From Chinchilla lanigera (taxonomy: Eukaryota; Chordata; Mammalia; Rodentia; Chinchillidae), in contig NW_004955447.1 of the NCBI RefSeq assembly GCF_000276665.1, positions 14,811,260 through 14,875,259 on the forward strand: a DNA stretch of 64,000 bases, written 5' to 3'. Both the position numbers and the translations under genes were made by a program. The first letter of the stretch is position 1. Each line of letters opens with the position of its first letter. Under the pieces are notes generated by a model. That model was not told the DNA's origin, did no database searches, and was given only the letters and a program-made list of their open reading frames with translations. Positions 45,232 through 56,392 of the stretch are shown here, piece after piece.

Positions 45232-45350
45232 AGCGGAGTGCAGTGACACATGCGTATAACCCCAGCACTGAGGAGCCTGACAGATGAGGATCACGGGTTC
45301 CAGTCCAGGCTGAACTACAGAGCAAGACTCAGTCTCAAAAAAACAAATAA
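45232..45350 (+). mobile_element. B1 SINE (short, diverged)
   Basis: 'agtgcagtgacacatgcgta', 'taaccccagcactgaggagc', 'tccaggctgaactacagagc' and 'aagactcagtctcaaaaaaa'. Lacks the internal duplication seen in the other B1 copies, so it is either an older monomer or an internally deleted one. Confidence 0.8.
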
Positions 45351-45496
45351 TAAAGCAGCGTGGCTCTTTGATGTTTCAAGAATCATAGACATGTCCACAA
45401 AAATGTAAAGGTGTCTCCTTTTAACTTCCATTCCAGGCAACACTGGGATTGCAAACAACAAAGAATAGGAAATTGAGCAATAAAAGCAAGACGTCT

Positions 45497-45572
45497 GGCC
45501 AGGGATGTGGTTTAACAGGGGAGCACTTGCCTAGCACAAGCAAATCCATCCCCAGCAGCACACACACACAAA
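45497..45572 (+). mobile_element. ID-like SINE (old) with CA tail
   Basis: 'ggccagggatgtggtttaac', 'gcacttgcctagcacaagca', 'aatccatccccagcagcaca' and a short CA tail. The B box is damaged. Confidence 0.6.
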
Positions 45573-45574
45573 GA

Positions 45575-46180
45575 CAAGGTGTCTGCTTGGACACAGGACT
45601 ATGCCAGGGCTTCCACAATTCTTTAGGGGTTAGTGTAACAAAATAATAGTTATAGAAACTACATTAGTCTTATGCAAGTAAAAGTAACCATTCGAGGGGG
45701 GATTCCAAACTGCTTGTTATTCTATTATTCCCTCACTTTGAGTTCTTTAAACCAGACTCTTCTAAGCAAAGACCAGCTGAGATGTATTTGGAGGCTTTCC
45801 TAAGTCAATAAAGCCTGCTAAGACTACAAGGGGCCCCTCCTCCATGCTCCAAATGGCCTCCAATGTGCGGTGGATGCAGCCAGCTGGGGGACTGGAGCCC
45901 TCAGGGGGAGTTCAGTGGCCCCATCTGGGGGCTGCCTCGTTGGGCAGATATGATCAGCTTGCCTCCTCCCTGCATGTAATCCTCTTTGTTTTTTTTTTTT
46001 CCTCCTCTCCTGCCTATCCCTCTGCCATGTTCTTTGAGCCATGAATATACATCTTTATGCTACAGTCCGTATGGCATGGTTCTTCTGAAGAACATGTGCA
46101 GGGCTAGGCTGAGCTCAATTAGACAGACTGTCACCCCAGGGAACAAGGCAAGTGGGCTTTGTGAAGACTCTGACCACTTA
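45575..46180. other. No recognisable feature; local GC-rich patch
   Basis: GC-rich at 45830-45960 with frames open on both strands (45824-46042 minus, 45844-46044 plus). Possibly an unrecognised LTR. No gene is supported. Confidence 0.3.
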
Positions 46181-46184
46181 TTCA

Positions 46185-46345
46185 TTCACTCGTCCCACAA
46201 ATATTTAGTGAGTTCCAGCCACAAGTCAGGCACCCAGCTAAAAGCCAGGGACAGGAAGGTGAGCAGACACACACTCAGCACCCCGCTTCCTGGGACCTAA
46301 TCAATAGCTGCACTGTAACGAACGCTGTGCAGGGAAGGCCTTGTG
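46185..46345 (-). mobile_element. L2 LINE 3' fragment
   Basis: Reversed L2: 'cattcactcgtcccacaaat', 'atttagtgagttccagccac', 'caggcacccagctaaaagcc' and a diverged continuation. Confidence 0.65.
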
Positions 46346-46349
46346 AGTA

Positions 46350-46780
46350 CGAGGCAGGGGAGAGGTCTACTCGGGGAAAGGGAAGCTTCCCCACGGAAGG
46401 GACGGCTGCAGCTGCAACCCCAGCAATGCGGAGGACGGCGAGCTGCTGAGGAAAAAGGTTCAGAAAATATGAATGCAAAAACTGACCAGGTGGCTGCAGG
46501 AGAGGCAAGGAGGGCTGCAGAGGTTGAGAGGCAGAGAGGGCAAATACAGCAGACCCAGTTAGCAATTTCCACCTCCAGGGAGTGAGGGGCACCCAGCGGG
46601 TTTCAAACAAGGAGTTAAAGATTAGGGTTTTCAAGTTCAGGTACAACAAAATCACACGTGTGCAGTCACCCAGGCACACACTAGTAGAGCTCATCTGAGA
46701 ACTCCAGCCCTGGAGCCTGAACCCCACCCAAAGGTCCTTCCTTCAAATGCAGGGCTTGACTGCTGGGTATAAGAGGACAT
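46350..46780. other. No firm feature
   Basis: Purine-rich on the plus strand. The 150-codon minus-strand frame (46275-46727) and its overlap at 46297-46572 share no homology with anything I know. This may be a continuation of the L2 or another ancient repeat. Confidence 0.3.
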
Positions 46781-46784
46781 AAGC

Positions 46785-46915
46785 CTGGCAGTCATGGAAC
46801 CTGATTTCTGTCAGTTTGGGAACTTTGAGCTATAGTAGTTAATGCATTTCTTAGCTCCTGGTTCCTCGTGCATAAAATGGGCAGGTGGACATTAGGACCA
46901 CTCGGTCCATCTTGC
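46785..46915 (+). mobile_element. MIR SINE fragment
   Basis: 'gcctggcagtcatggaacct', 'gatttctgtcagtttgggaa', 'cctggttcctcgtgcataaa' and 'atgggcaggtggacattagg' follow the MIR layout. Confidence 0.6.
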
Positions 46916-46959
46916 ACTATGAACAGAAGAAAAACAAAAGGATACATTTTAAAAACCCA

Positions 46960-47305
46960 AGTGGCCAATAAACGTGAAAGAGATGTTCATTCATAATGAG
47001 AGAAATTAAAATGGATTAGACTGGCAAAAAATCATTTCTGGCAAGGATGCAGGATGCGAGGAGTGCATGCTATTAAGTAGGAGTGGAAACTAGAACAACC
47101 ACTTTGCAGGACCATTTGGCAATTGTCTAGAAGGCCTGAAAATGTACACATCCTGTGACTCAGCACTTCTACCCACAGACGCATACCCTAAATAAACTCA
47201 CACATATGCACAAAGAAATATCTCTAAAGATATTTATGGGAGCATCAGTTTTGATAGGACAAAACCAGAAGTAGCCGAATATCAGCAAGAGAATAGAGAA
47301 ATGTA
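46960..47305 (+). mobile_element. Old L1M/HAL1 ORF2-end fragment
   Basis: 'ggccaataaacgtgaaagag', 'atgttcattcataatgagag', 'agaacaaccactttgcagga', 'ccatttggcaattgtctaga' and 'agtagccgaatatcagcaag' are in the order found near the end of old L1/HAL1 elements. Confidence 0.7.
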
Positions 47306-47309
47306 ATAT

Positions 47310-47560
47310 AGTTGTCCCTCTGTATTCTCAGGTTCCACATCTGTGATTTAACTAACCATGGGAAAAAACTGCGTGTACAGAACATGCACAGACTTTTACT
47401 CTTGTCATGATTCTCCAAACGTAGGAGAACAACTATGTACACAGCATTTACATTGCTCTAGGTATTCTAGGTAACACAGGGATGATTTAAAACACACAGA
47501 GGATGTGTGTGGGTTCAATGAAAATACTGTGCTATTTTATATATTTTATATAATGTTCAA
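47310..47560 (-). mobile_element. Tigger-type (MER2-like) DNA transposon fossil
   Basis: Plus strand 'ttgtccctctgtattctcag', 'atttaactaaccatgggaaa', 'gaacatgcacagacttttac', 'acagcatttacattgctcta' and 'taacacagggatgatttaaa' match the reverse of the MER2-like sequence seen in plus orientation at 60218-60745. Nonautonomous TcMar-Tigger family. Confidence 0.7.
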
Positions 47561-47725
47561 CATATGAACAATATACTATACATTATCCAGTAATGTTCAC
47601 TTTTTAAATTTTAACTGATCCATAAAAACATAAAAACTATACATGTTAAAGGTGTGATGTCTCCATATACGTATTGTGTAATCAGGATACACATAACTAT
47701 TTCCTCAAATAAGTTTATCATCTCT

Positions 47726-47869
47726 GGGGCTGGGGACTTAGCTCAGCGGCACAGCGCCTGCCTTGCAAGCGCAAGATCATGAGTTCAATTCCTGGTATCA
47801 GAAAAAAAACAAAAAACAAAAAAACAAAAACAAAATAAATTCAAGATTTCCTCTAAAAAAAAAAAGAAG
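47726..47869 (+). mobile_element. ID-like SINE with long tail and target-site duplication
   Basis: 'ggggctggggacttagctca', 'gcggcacagcgcctgccttg', 'caagcgcaagatcatgagtt' and 'caattcctggtatc', then an A/CA-rich tail carrying an internal AT-rich segment. The flanks aagttta(tc/ct)atctct at 47711-47725 and 47870-47884 are a 15-bp duplication with two mismatches. Confidence 0.92.
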
Positions 47870-47889
47870 AAGTTTACTATCTCTTTATG

Positions 47890-48605
47890 GCAAAGACAAA
47901 GACATCAAAAATCCTTTCTTCTAGCTTTTGATATACGCAGTACACAGTCAGTATGTAACACCATCCCACTGGGCAGTAGCACAAGTGAACATCCTACGCC
48001 TACCTACCCGCAACTTAGTAGCCACTGAATGACCTTATTTTAGTAAAGATACAAAGAAAGATACACATGGCTAAATTCCAAATGCAAGAGAGCAGTCACC
48101 TCTACAGGCAGGAAAGAAATGTGACCAAGAAAAGGGCCTAACCCAATTTAAAATATCTTACTAGTATAAAGTGGTATGCACACACGTAATTACATTATTT
48201 CTTACGGCTTTTCATATATGGAAAATATTCAGACAAAAAAAGACTGCAGGGAGGAAAAATACTGGTTGCTTCTCTAAGTCAGTTCTGTCAAAACAGTAAG
48301 ATCTGATTACGCACAGAAACAGCCTTGGGAGGAAAAAGGGTTGGGCCTTGCCTCTGAATGTGGCTGTCCCCCTAACTCACCTGGGACGCCAGATGGACCA
48401 TCTGAACAGAAGGAGTTTCTCCCCGTCGAGAAATAAGGGGACTGCAATGGTGAGGTCTCAAGTGCTTTCCAGCTATGGCACTGGCACTGGCAACGGAGAC
48501 CAAGCCATCGTTTCCCCCACGAGCTCCTACTTAGCCCAAAAGGTGGGCTGACAACTTCATTCACTCACTTACCCCAGATCTTGGTTTTCATTCTCTTGTT
48601 TGCAC
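47890..48605. other. No recognisable feature
   Basis: Frames overlap on both strands at 48307-48564 and 48348-48551 without homology. Confidence 0.3.
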
Positions 48606-48609
48606 TTGA

Positions 48610-48945
48610 TACAGGTACTTGTTTGTAACAGCTGCCCTAAGAAGCACAGCGAGCAGCTTAAACAAATGAAAATTACTCTCTCACATTTCTGGTGGCCAGA
48701 AGTCCAAGAACAAGGGCAGCAGGGCTGGTTTCTTCTGAGGCCTCTCTTCTCTCTATGTCCTTACGTGCATCTGGGTCCGGATTTCCTCTTCTTGTAAGGG
48801 TATGAGTCTTACCTGATTAGGGCCACCCCATAACCCTGCTTTACTTCCATAAAGACCTCATCTCCAGACAAAGTCCCATTCTGATGTACCAGGGTTCAGA
48901 AGTTCAGTTACATGAATTTTGGTGGGGACACAGTTCAGCCCATAA
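48610..48945 (-). mobile_element. ERVL-MaLR LTR (MLT1-like)
   Basis: Reversed LTR: 'attactctctcacatttctg', 'ggtggccagaagtccaagaa', 'ctgatgtaccagggttcaga' and 'tttggtggggacacagttca' plus 'gcccataaaa' at the LTR start. Same general family as 2240-2750 and 26690-27300. Confidence 0.72.
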
Positions 48946-48949
48946 AAGA

Positions 48950-50235
48950 AAGCCTTAAATCCTTCCACTGTTAGATTTGTAGGAGAAGGCAGCAAAATTA
49001 CTAATTTACTAACTACTCTAAAGTCTATAACCATTTACTTCTTGTCAGTGAAATATCAAACTTTCTCATAATTAACCTAGGGACAATTAGCATATTGGGC
49101 CACTTAAAATGGCGTAAGTCTTTTACCAAATTTAGCTCTACATGCTATTAAAGAAAGATTCATTCCTTCTGATGTTGACATTAAATAATTAAATCTTTTA
49201 ACAAAAAATTCATTCATTTTCTAAAAGTCATCTGGTTGGAAAAATACCACACAACTGGTTTCAAGGACCAAAATCTGGTGCCAAAAATGACATACAATGA
49301 TTTCCCAGCATATTATTTCACTCGTCTCTGTTCATTGAGAGACAACGCAGTTTCAGGCTCAGTCCACAGCACACACCCGGCGTTGTATGCTGACCAGTTG
49401 GCTGGTCTGCCCCACTTCCAGCATGCTGCTCAATTAATTCAGCCCAGCGAGGGACAAATGGAACTCTGCTGGCTGCCCAGGGAAGCCTTGATGTCTGCTC
49501 AGCACACAGAGCCTCCTTTCTTGAGCCCGTCAGTCACAGGAAAGAGAGCCAGGTCTCGGGGCAAAACCATCAAAGGACACCGGGACTCATGGAGACTGGC
49601 CATTCAGGAAGAGTCGATATGCCAAACGCCTCAAATGCCCTGGTGTAAGCAGCTGAAGGAGCCCGCTCCTCTGAGCCACAGACAGGCCTATTTTTAAGCT
49701 GGGGAAACTGTGGTTTGGGCCACATCATCCCTCTCGGCAAATGCAGGTAAGTACACCATTAACGAGTGTTCCAAAAAAAGTTATTTGTAAGGCGAACTTC
49801 ATTTCCAGAAATAAAGAAGTCAAAGGAAACAGACCCTCACATACTAATCTTTTAAGAACCTGGCCTTAAAAGATGTACTTGAGTAAGGTGATCACCAGCG
49901 AATCACAAGTCCAGCCCATCCAATGTCTTTCGTGTGACTTGAAAGGTACTTACAATGCTCATACCAGGTGAGTTCTGAGTTCTCAAAACAGACTTTGATG
50001 AGTCCGAGGCCCACAATTACCTGCACCTCCAAGTGAAATCTAAGCAGCCATCTTGCTGAAGGGCCTCAGAATCTGTAAAAACGCCATTTTTAATGTAATT
50101 AGCAGGTGGAAAACAACAGGTACTGGTGGCAGTTAAGTGTAAATGTGAGGTCTTCTGTGAATCGAGCTGCTGACCCCTGGGAATTACCTTGTTCAACTAG
50201 CATGAGGAAGAAGCAGTAATTACACCCATTATTAA
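48950..50235. other. Long stretch with no recognisable feature
   Basis: Includes a 153-codon plus-strand frame (49236-49697) with no motif, hydrophobic segment or homologue known to me. Confidence 0.35.
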
Positions 50236-50243
50236 AAATGAAG

Positions 50244-50345
50244 GGGCCAGGATGCAGCTCAGCGCACAGTGCCTGCCTGGCAAATGCAAGGTCCTGAGCT
50301 TGATTCCTAGTACCAAAAAATAAATAAAATTAAAATTAAATAAAT
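50244..50345 (+). mobile_element. ID-like SINE
   Basis: 'ggccaggatgcagctcagcg', 'cacagtgcctgcctggcaaa', 'tgcaaggtcctgagcttgat', 'tcctagtacc' and an A/AT-rich tail. Short flanks aaatgaag at 50236-50243 and 50346-50353 are a likely duplication. Confidence 0.9.
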
Positions 50346-50509
50346 AAATGAAGCAAAGGGCTTTTAAGTCTGCAACAACCAAAATTATTCTTCAGAGTAG
50401 GTCAGAATAATATTTAGTAATTAATTTGCTTTTTTAAACTGATTAATTTTATAACATTATCCAAAACTGTTAATACTTTTTTTTTTAAAGAGGAAAAAAC
50501 AATAAAGAC

Positions 50510-51260
50510 TATGATAAAAAATTTCAAAACAAGATTGTAGGAGAGTAACAATGGTTAGTATACTGTTTATTTCTATCTTCAGAGTAGTTGCTCAGAGGGG
50601 CTAGGGATTTAGCTCAGCGGCACAGCACCTGCCTGGCAAGCGCAAGGTCATGAGTTCGATTTCCCACACCGGGAAAAAAAAAGTAGTTGCTCAGATTACA
50701 CGATATACGCATGAAAAATTGATCAAATGATATAAGCACAAACCTTTCTTTTCAATGAACAGAAATTAGTAGTATAGGTATCTTTACCACCATATATATT
50801 TATTTATCCTTTTCCCTTCCTTCTTTTCTCCTTTCCCCCATTCCAGTTTCTCTTTCCTTTTGAACAGTTTCTTACCATTTCACAATATCTAATGCACAGT
50901 TTGAATCTTATTTACTCTTTCAGCTTCTTACACTAGGAAGACAATACAATGTTTACACGAGAATCTGATTTATTTCACTTATGAGAATGATCTTCAGTTG
51001 CATCCATTTACCCATAAAAGTCTCAAGTTTATCCTTCTTTAGAGCTGAGTAGTACTTGATTGTATAAGAACACCACATCTTTTTTATCCATTCCTCAGTG
51101 GATGGGCATTTGGGTTGCTTCCACGATTTAGCTATTACAAATTGTGCTGCTATAACACAGGGTGCACATATACTGCTGTGGTATGATGTTTCTAATTCTT
51201 CTGGGAAAATACCCAGAAGGGCAACAGCTTGGTTAAATGGGACGTTAATACTTCTTATAT
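50510..51260 (-). mobile_element. L1 3' end, interrupted by an ID SINE
   Basis: The reversed 3'UTR (50510-50940) is followed by the ORF2 C-terminal coding end. The minus-strand frame 50953-51297 reads CPSTEEWIKKMWCSYTIKYY, then SALKKDKLETFMGKW, a recognisable L1 ORF2 C-terminal signature. The copy is partly open in frame here but truncated, so it cannot mobilise itself. Confidence 0.88.
50597..50681 (+). mobile_element. ID-like SINE nested in L1 3'UTR, perfect duplication
   Basis: 'ggggctagggatttagctca', 'gcggcacagcacctgcctgg', 'caagcgcaaggtcatgagtt', 'cgatttcccacaccggg' and a 9-A tail. The flanks agtagttgctcaga at 50583-50596 and 50682-50695 are a perfect 14-bp target-site duplication. Confidence 0.97.
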
Positions 51261-51264
51261 TTTC

Positions 51265-51835
51265 ACCAAAGTAACATGTCTGCTTATGTGTTAACATTTA
51301 ACTTGTCTGTCATCAAACATGAGAATAGAAACTTTAAATTTTTTTTCATATATGAAAATATAAAAAAAAAAAAAAATCAAGGCAGATTTTACAACTCTTC
51401 CATACCAGAACCTATCACTCTACTTTCCCAGAGACCTCAGTCCTTCCTGTTTTTCACATTATGCTTCAGGAACCAGCTAATTAAATTGTAATTGCAAATT
51501 AACTTTGCTAAGTACCCTATGTATGCTACAGGAGAACATCTATCAAGTCAATGGGCCTAAAGCACCAAAAATTCAAACAGGAATGTCTCAGTTCACTCGA
51601 TTTGCCAAAGGGCTTTTAGAAAAATATTGTAAGGAATCAGCAAAAACCAGCAAAGTATTTACAGTTTTTTAAACAACCTTTTTTTGAAAACTGCACATAC
51701 ACACAAAAATGTCTTTTCGCTCCAGAATCCTTAGAGAAACTTAAGTGTCACTTTGTAGAATATTAACAACTGAGATGAGGAGGGTCAGGCCCAACCAAGA
51801 GACAATTTTTTAAAACAGTAGCCAACGAAAGACAA
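51265..51835. other. No recognisable feature
   Basis: AT-rich with an A-run at 51362-51375. Nothing assigned. Confidence 0.3.
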
Positions 51836-51839
51836 GCTC

Positions 51840-53700
51840 AAAAGTAAAAATGCCTTCTCTAACATGGTCGATACGGTGACCCCTCCATCCTGTTCTCCAA
51901 CACTTGCTCTTTTTCCTCCAAGTAACTCCTTCAAGTAATTCCTCAATTTCACTGGAGCTACAAGCCATGGACCAGCCCTTTCAGCATCGCGCACTGTCTT
52001 CTCGTCCTCAACTTCCCGCCTACAGTTCAGATGCCCGGTCCAGCATCACTACCACCTTCCTCCGCACACCTTCGCCTCTGTGGCCCCTCTGCTCATTTTC
52101 TCCTACTCATCTGCCAAAGCACTAAACCCAGCTCCACCCAGTGTTTCCGAACAAGCCCGCGGCAACACTTAACTAGACTGACAGGTCCCATTTTCAGCTC
52201 ATGGTCACTGAGCTCAAGAAGCACAGCCCTTGCAGCAGTTGCAGCAACCCCAACATAGCACGGCAGCATCCATTCTTCCATTTTTCCACTCTCCCGATAA
52301 TTCTTTCCTGCTCCACCCTCTGCTCTCCAGGCTCCAGAGGGCCACCCCATGCTCACTCTGGGCTGATGAAACAGTTACTCAGAGGAGAATGCCCATAAGC
52401 TCTCACCCCAGGATGTCCTTGTCTAAGCCCACACTCCCTCCTTTGTGCACTGGACGCCACCTGCTCTTATGCATGCAAGGACCAGGCTCCAGAAACTACC
52501 CACCCCTCCCACAGCATCAACCTCCCTGCTTACGTAGCATCTGTCGGCATCTAGAGGAACATATAAACACGCTTTCTCATCCTTAAAAAGAACTTCCAAC
52601 CCCTTGTTTACCTTCTATAGCTTCTGTCCCACTTATCTTCTCCATAATGCAGCAAAAATATTGTCACTGTGGCCAAGGACCTGCAAGCCGCTAAACCTTT
52701 CACCATCCCTGACCTCACCGCAGCACCTGGGGTAGTGGGTTGCTTTCTCTTTTCCTGAAACACTTCGGCTCCAGGCATCACTGCTGCCTCATTAGAGCTG
52801 CTAACTCAGCCTCTGTGGATCCTCCTCACAGTCCAAGCCTCCTAACATGAAGTACCTGAGGGCCCCGCTTAGAAACGCTTCTTTTCTTAATTTATACTCA
52901 CTCTCTGGTTAACTTTACCCAGCCTTGCGGCTTCAAATGTCAACTCTATGTTGATGCCTCCCAAACATCTTCCCAGCCAGCTCCTTCCCTCCTTTAACTC
53001 CAGGTTCCAGAACCCCTGTACCACTTCACTGAGTATCTAATAGCCATTTCAACCTTACTATGCCCAGAGCTGAACCTCTGATCTCCTCCTCCAAGTCTGC
53101 TCCTTCCACCGATCCTATTCATCACAATAAAAAGCAACTCCATCCTTCCAAGTCTGCCAGAAACCTTTGGCACTATCCTTGACTCTTCACTTTTTTCTCA
53201 TGTCCTACATCCAATCTATCCTCAAATCCTACTGGCTCTACTTCTGAAGAATGTAAAATATATAAAAATACTTTACATGTGGTCAAGTCCATTATTAACC
53301 CCATCCTGTCTCAACTGGACAAGCAAGGGCCTCACAACTGGGCTCTCTGTCCCCAACACCACTCTCAACACAGACAAAGATGGCAGAGGGGCCCTTACTG
53401 GTCAGATGACATCACCCCTTTGCCAGAATCCTCCAGTGACTTTCCAGCTAAGGTCTTTGCACCAGTCCACAGGCTGTACATAAGTGACTAAGCCACATCC
53501 TTCATCTCCACCATTCTTGCCTCAACTTACCCCACTGCAGTCACACTGATGTTACTGTTCCGTGAACTGGCCAGGTACACCCCAGCCAGAGCCTTTGCAC
53601 ACGCTGTGTCCTCTCCCTTTGGCTCTTTCCTCCTATGGCCAAGCACCACCACTTGACTTCTTCGGGTCTTTGCTCAATTACTTTTGATACTGTCTAATTA
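51840..53700 (-). mobile_element. Ancient interspersed repeat relic, partly L2-like
   Basis: Pyrimidine-rich on the plus strand, with landmarks from about 52970 to 53690 such as 'tatctaatagccatttcaac', 'tccttgactcttcacttttt', 'gtcagatgacatcacccctt' and 'gccagagcctttgcacacgc'. These resemble the reverse of the ancient family also seen at 20690-21110 and 60750-61700; the 53500-53690 end is L2-like. Before 52850 the assignment is weak. Incidental frames (52230-52586 and others) arise from the low stop density of pyrimidine-rich sequence. Confidence 0.45.
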
Positions 53701-53824
53701 CTCAATTTTTTTCTTTATTTTTTTATGCTTTCTAATGTCTTGAGAAATCTTTCTGTATGTGGATATATCTTTATTACATTTCTCTAAAAAGAAACAAGAA
53801 GTACAAATCATAAAAGAAGGAATT

Positions 53825-53951
53825 AAGCTGGGCATGGTGGCACACACCTGCAGTCCCAGGCACGTGGGAGGCTAAATTAGTGTGGAGTGCTTGAGGCCAG
53901 AGTTCAAAGCCAGCCTGGGCAACATAGTAAGATTCTTTCTCCAAAAAAAAA
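53825..53951 (+). mobile_element. B1 SINE (short form)
   Basis: 'gctgggcatggtggcacaca', 'cctgcagtcccaggcacgtg', 'aaagccagcctgggcaacat' and 'agtaagattctttctccaaa'. It lacks the internal duplication and is diverged, like an old B1 or proto-B1 monomer. Confidence 0.82.
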
Positions 53952-54189
53952 CCACGGAACTGATAAATCTGTTTACTTCATCTTGATCAAAGGTAACACA
54001 CAGCTAAAAGACAAAAAAAAAAAAAAAATACAGAGAGAAGATCCAATCTATATAAATATATCCTTGAAACTAGAAAATGACAAAACAGCTGAAAAACAGG
54101 TAACACTGACAACTTGGCTTTTTACAGAAAAACTAAACACTTTTTTAACTAAAATGGTCATTATACCATAATCTTTTAATATCTAAATT

Positions 54190-54327
54190 GTTCAACTATT
54201 GGCAAAATTGAGAAATCTGTCCTGAGAGTGGTGGTAAGGATGTAGATCCATTATAACTGTTATATTTTTCCAGTAGATGTACAAATTGGTACAACCTCTT
54301 TAAAGAACAATTTGAACACAGCCAAAT

Positions 54328-54367
<40 letters not shown>

Positions 54368-54600
54368 ATGCAGAGGACATGTGTCATACTTTTAAATCCT
54401 TCAACTGTATAGATTATAATTATGATTGCTCTCTATATGTCAAGAGTTTTAAAAGAAATAAAAAGTCTGTAAACTTAAAACAGTGGTTACTGTTAGGGCA
54501 GAAAGGACGTGGATACACTGTTAAGGGAAACCAAGGGGATTTAAATACATCTGGATTCATTGTTAAAATATATTAGAAAGACTTGAACCAAACATTACAG
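54190..54600 (+). mobile_element. Old L1-like fragment with internal CA repeat
   Basis: 'gagagtggtggtaaggatgt', 'gtacaaattggtacaacctc' and 'tttaaagaacaatttgaaca' resemble the ORF2 end of an old L1. After the CA array the sequence continues as an AT-rich remnant. Confidence 0.5.
54330..54364. repeat. (CA)n microsatellite
   Basis: A pure CA run of about 17 units. It gives a Val/Cys artefact frame on the minus strand. Confidence 0.97.
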
Positions 54601-54786
54601 AGTTAAAACTTGTTGAGTGTAGATGGTAAGTAAACTGGTGACAAGGTTTCTTCAAGCTTGGTAATACTTTATAATTTTTTAAAAACCAGAATTGCCAAGC
54701 TTTTTTACATTTCTTTGCTTTTATTGTCAAAAATGTAGTTTGTATGCTATCTGATAGATATTTCTACACATGAAGTTATATAATAC

Positions 54787-54822
54787 ATACATATATATAT
54801 ATATATATATATGTATATAAAA
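54787..54822. repeat. (TA)n microsatellite
   Basis: A TA array flanked by 'cataca' and 'tgtatata', likely polymorphic. Confidence 0.95.
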
Positions 54823-54829
54823 ATCATAC

Positions 54830-56050
54830 ATAAATTCCTTCTCTATACTTCTATACCTAGACTTTCAGCTAAAAGACTGAAGTAGTCAAGGGCATAGATG
54901 TTGCAAACATTATCATGTTTTGTCAGGGAAGAAAGCATCAGTGCCTTGAAGTAGTAAGGATTCGAAACAATGATTGGAAGAAAGATATATGGAAATCAAC
55001 CCACTCTCCATTGCATTTTAAAGTGACTTTAATTGAGCTAAAATTTAAGCAACTCTCCATCCTATGCCATTAACTTATGACTATCCTAATAAACAGCCAA
55101 ATTCAGTCCTCCAAATGACATCATTTTAAAGTTTTCTTATTCCTAATAAATTATCAAGACCACTAGTGTTCCTGTGAGAAGCCCAGAAATTGCCAGCCAC
55201 AGTGAGACACTGACAGACCGCCCACGCTGTCCATGAAGAAAAGGCCTCTGTATTTCCGCCAAAATAAAAGACACTGGCATTTTCCAACCAATCGCTACCT
55301 AAAATGGCTTGGAGGACCTCTGGTACCTACATCTCCTGCAACATAAGTAAGGTCTCCAGGATTCTGATACTGTCCCCTCCGGCTCGTCACTTTTGTAGGA
55401 GTATCGGAAGGTTCCAAAGAGAAGGCATCACTCTGGATTGAAGACTCGGTGGAAGGAACGTGGCGCCAGGCTTGTCTGGCCTTCCCAGGAGGGGGCACCT
55501 GCCCCATGGGGAAGGGAGCTGCGCTCCAGCTTGGGAGAGGGCTGGGCCAGGAGAAAGCGGCCCCGAGCCCCACCTCGGCAACCTGACAGGCCCGATTTGG
55601 CCGTCTTGTAATCTCTTCATTTGTAAAATGGAAATAATTATTTTTATTACCTAATAAAGACCTTGGAAACCTCAAGTGAAAAGAACAAAACAAAAAACAC
55701 AAGTAAGTACAACACCATGAGTCACAGTAATTTCTCAGTACAGTCCCTCTGCATTCCTAGCACATTCACAAGCACCCACGGAGGCGCAACGGGCTCCTGC
55801 CACCTCAGGAAGCAGCAGGCGGAGCTCACCACTGTGAATTACAGGCTAGCGAGATTCCCCAGAGTCCGGCACATAGCAGGCATGATACCAAATGTAATTT
55901 CATCCTCTAACCGTCTTACAAGCTGTTACTAGCCCCACCTGATAGCTGAGGCAGAGTTAAAGGTGGCCAGACAAACTGAAGGAAAACAGGTAACAGAAAC
56001 AGTGCCAGTGAGCAGACCCACATCGTCCGACCCAGGCACCACTAACTCAC
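54830..56050. other. No firm feature; GC-rich patch and possible MIR traces
   Basis: A GC-rich patch at 55455-55600 carries overlapping frames on both strands. Short MIR-like strings occur near 55610-55660 ('catttgtaaaatggaaataa') and 55860-55960. None is firm enough for its own entry. Confidence 0.35.
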
Positions 56051-56202
56051 CTGTCAGTGCTGTCCAACAGAAATATAAATGTCACCAGACTGAACAAGGA
56101 AAAAGAGCCCAATGAGATTTATCTTAACACTAATACTATATCTTATGAAACCAAGTATCCAAAATGTTATCTTCATCATACAATCAATATTTCAACTACT
56201 AG

Positions 56203-56392
56203 AGCCAGATACAGCGGCACACATCTATATCCCAGCTATTCTCAAGGCTGAAGCAGCAGGATTGCACGTTCAAGGCCAGCCTGGACAATTTTGTGAGACC
56301 CCGTTTTGACATAAAAAGGGCTAGGGATTGATCTCAGTGGTATAGCACCCCTCATTACTATTCCCAGTACTGCAAAATACATATTTTTTAAT
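56203..56392 (+). mobile_element. B1-dID composite SINE
   Basis: B1 part 'agatacagcggcacacatct', 'caaggccagcctggacaatt', 'ttgtgagaccccgttttgac' is followed by the ID part 'gggctagggattgatctcag', 'tggtatagcacccctcatta', 'ctattcccagtactgcaaaa'. Diverged, and tail-to-tail with the next element. Confidence 0.82.

Noticed and set aside
45830..46050. CpG-island-like promoter patch
   Set aside because: GC-rich but few CpG dinucleotides, no neighbouring first exon, and open frames on both strands are explained by composition.
46275..46727. 150-codon minus-strand frame with a second overlapping frame
   Set aside because: Begins within an L2 fragment and has no recognisable protein similarity; low stop density fits the purine-rich plus strand.
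49236..49697. 153-codon plus-strand frame
   Set aside because: Sequence looks random in composition, with no domain or membrane segment; frames of this length are expected by chance in a 64-kb window.
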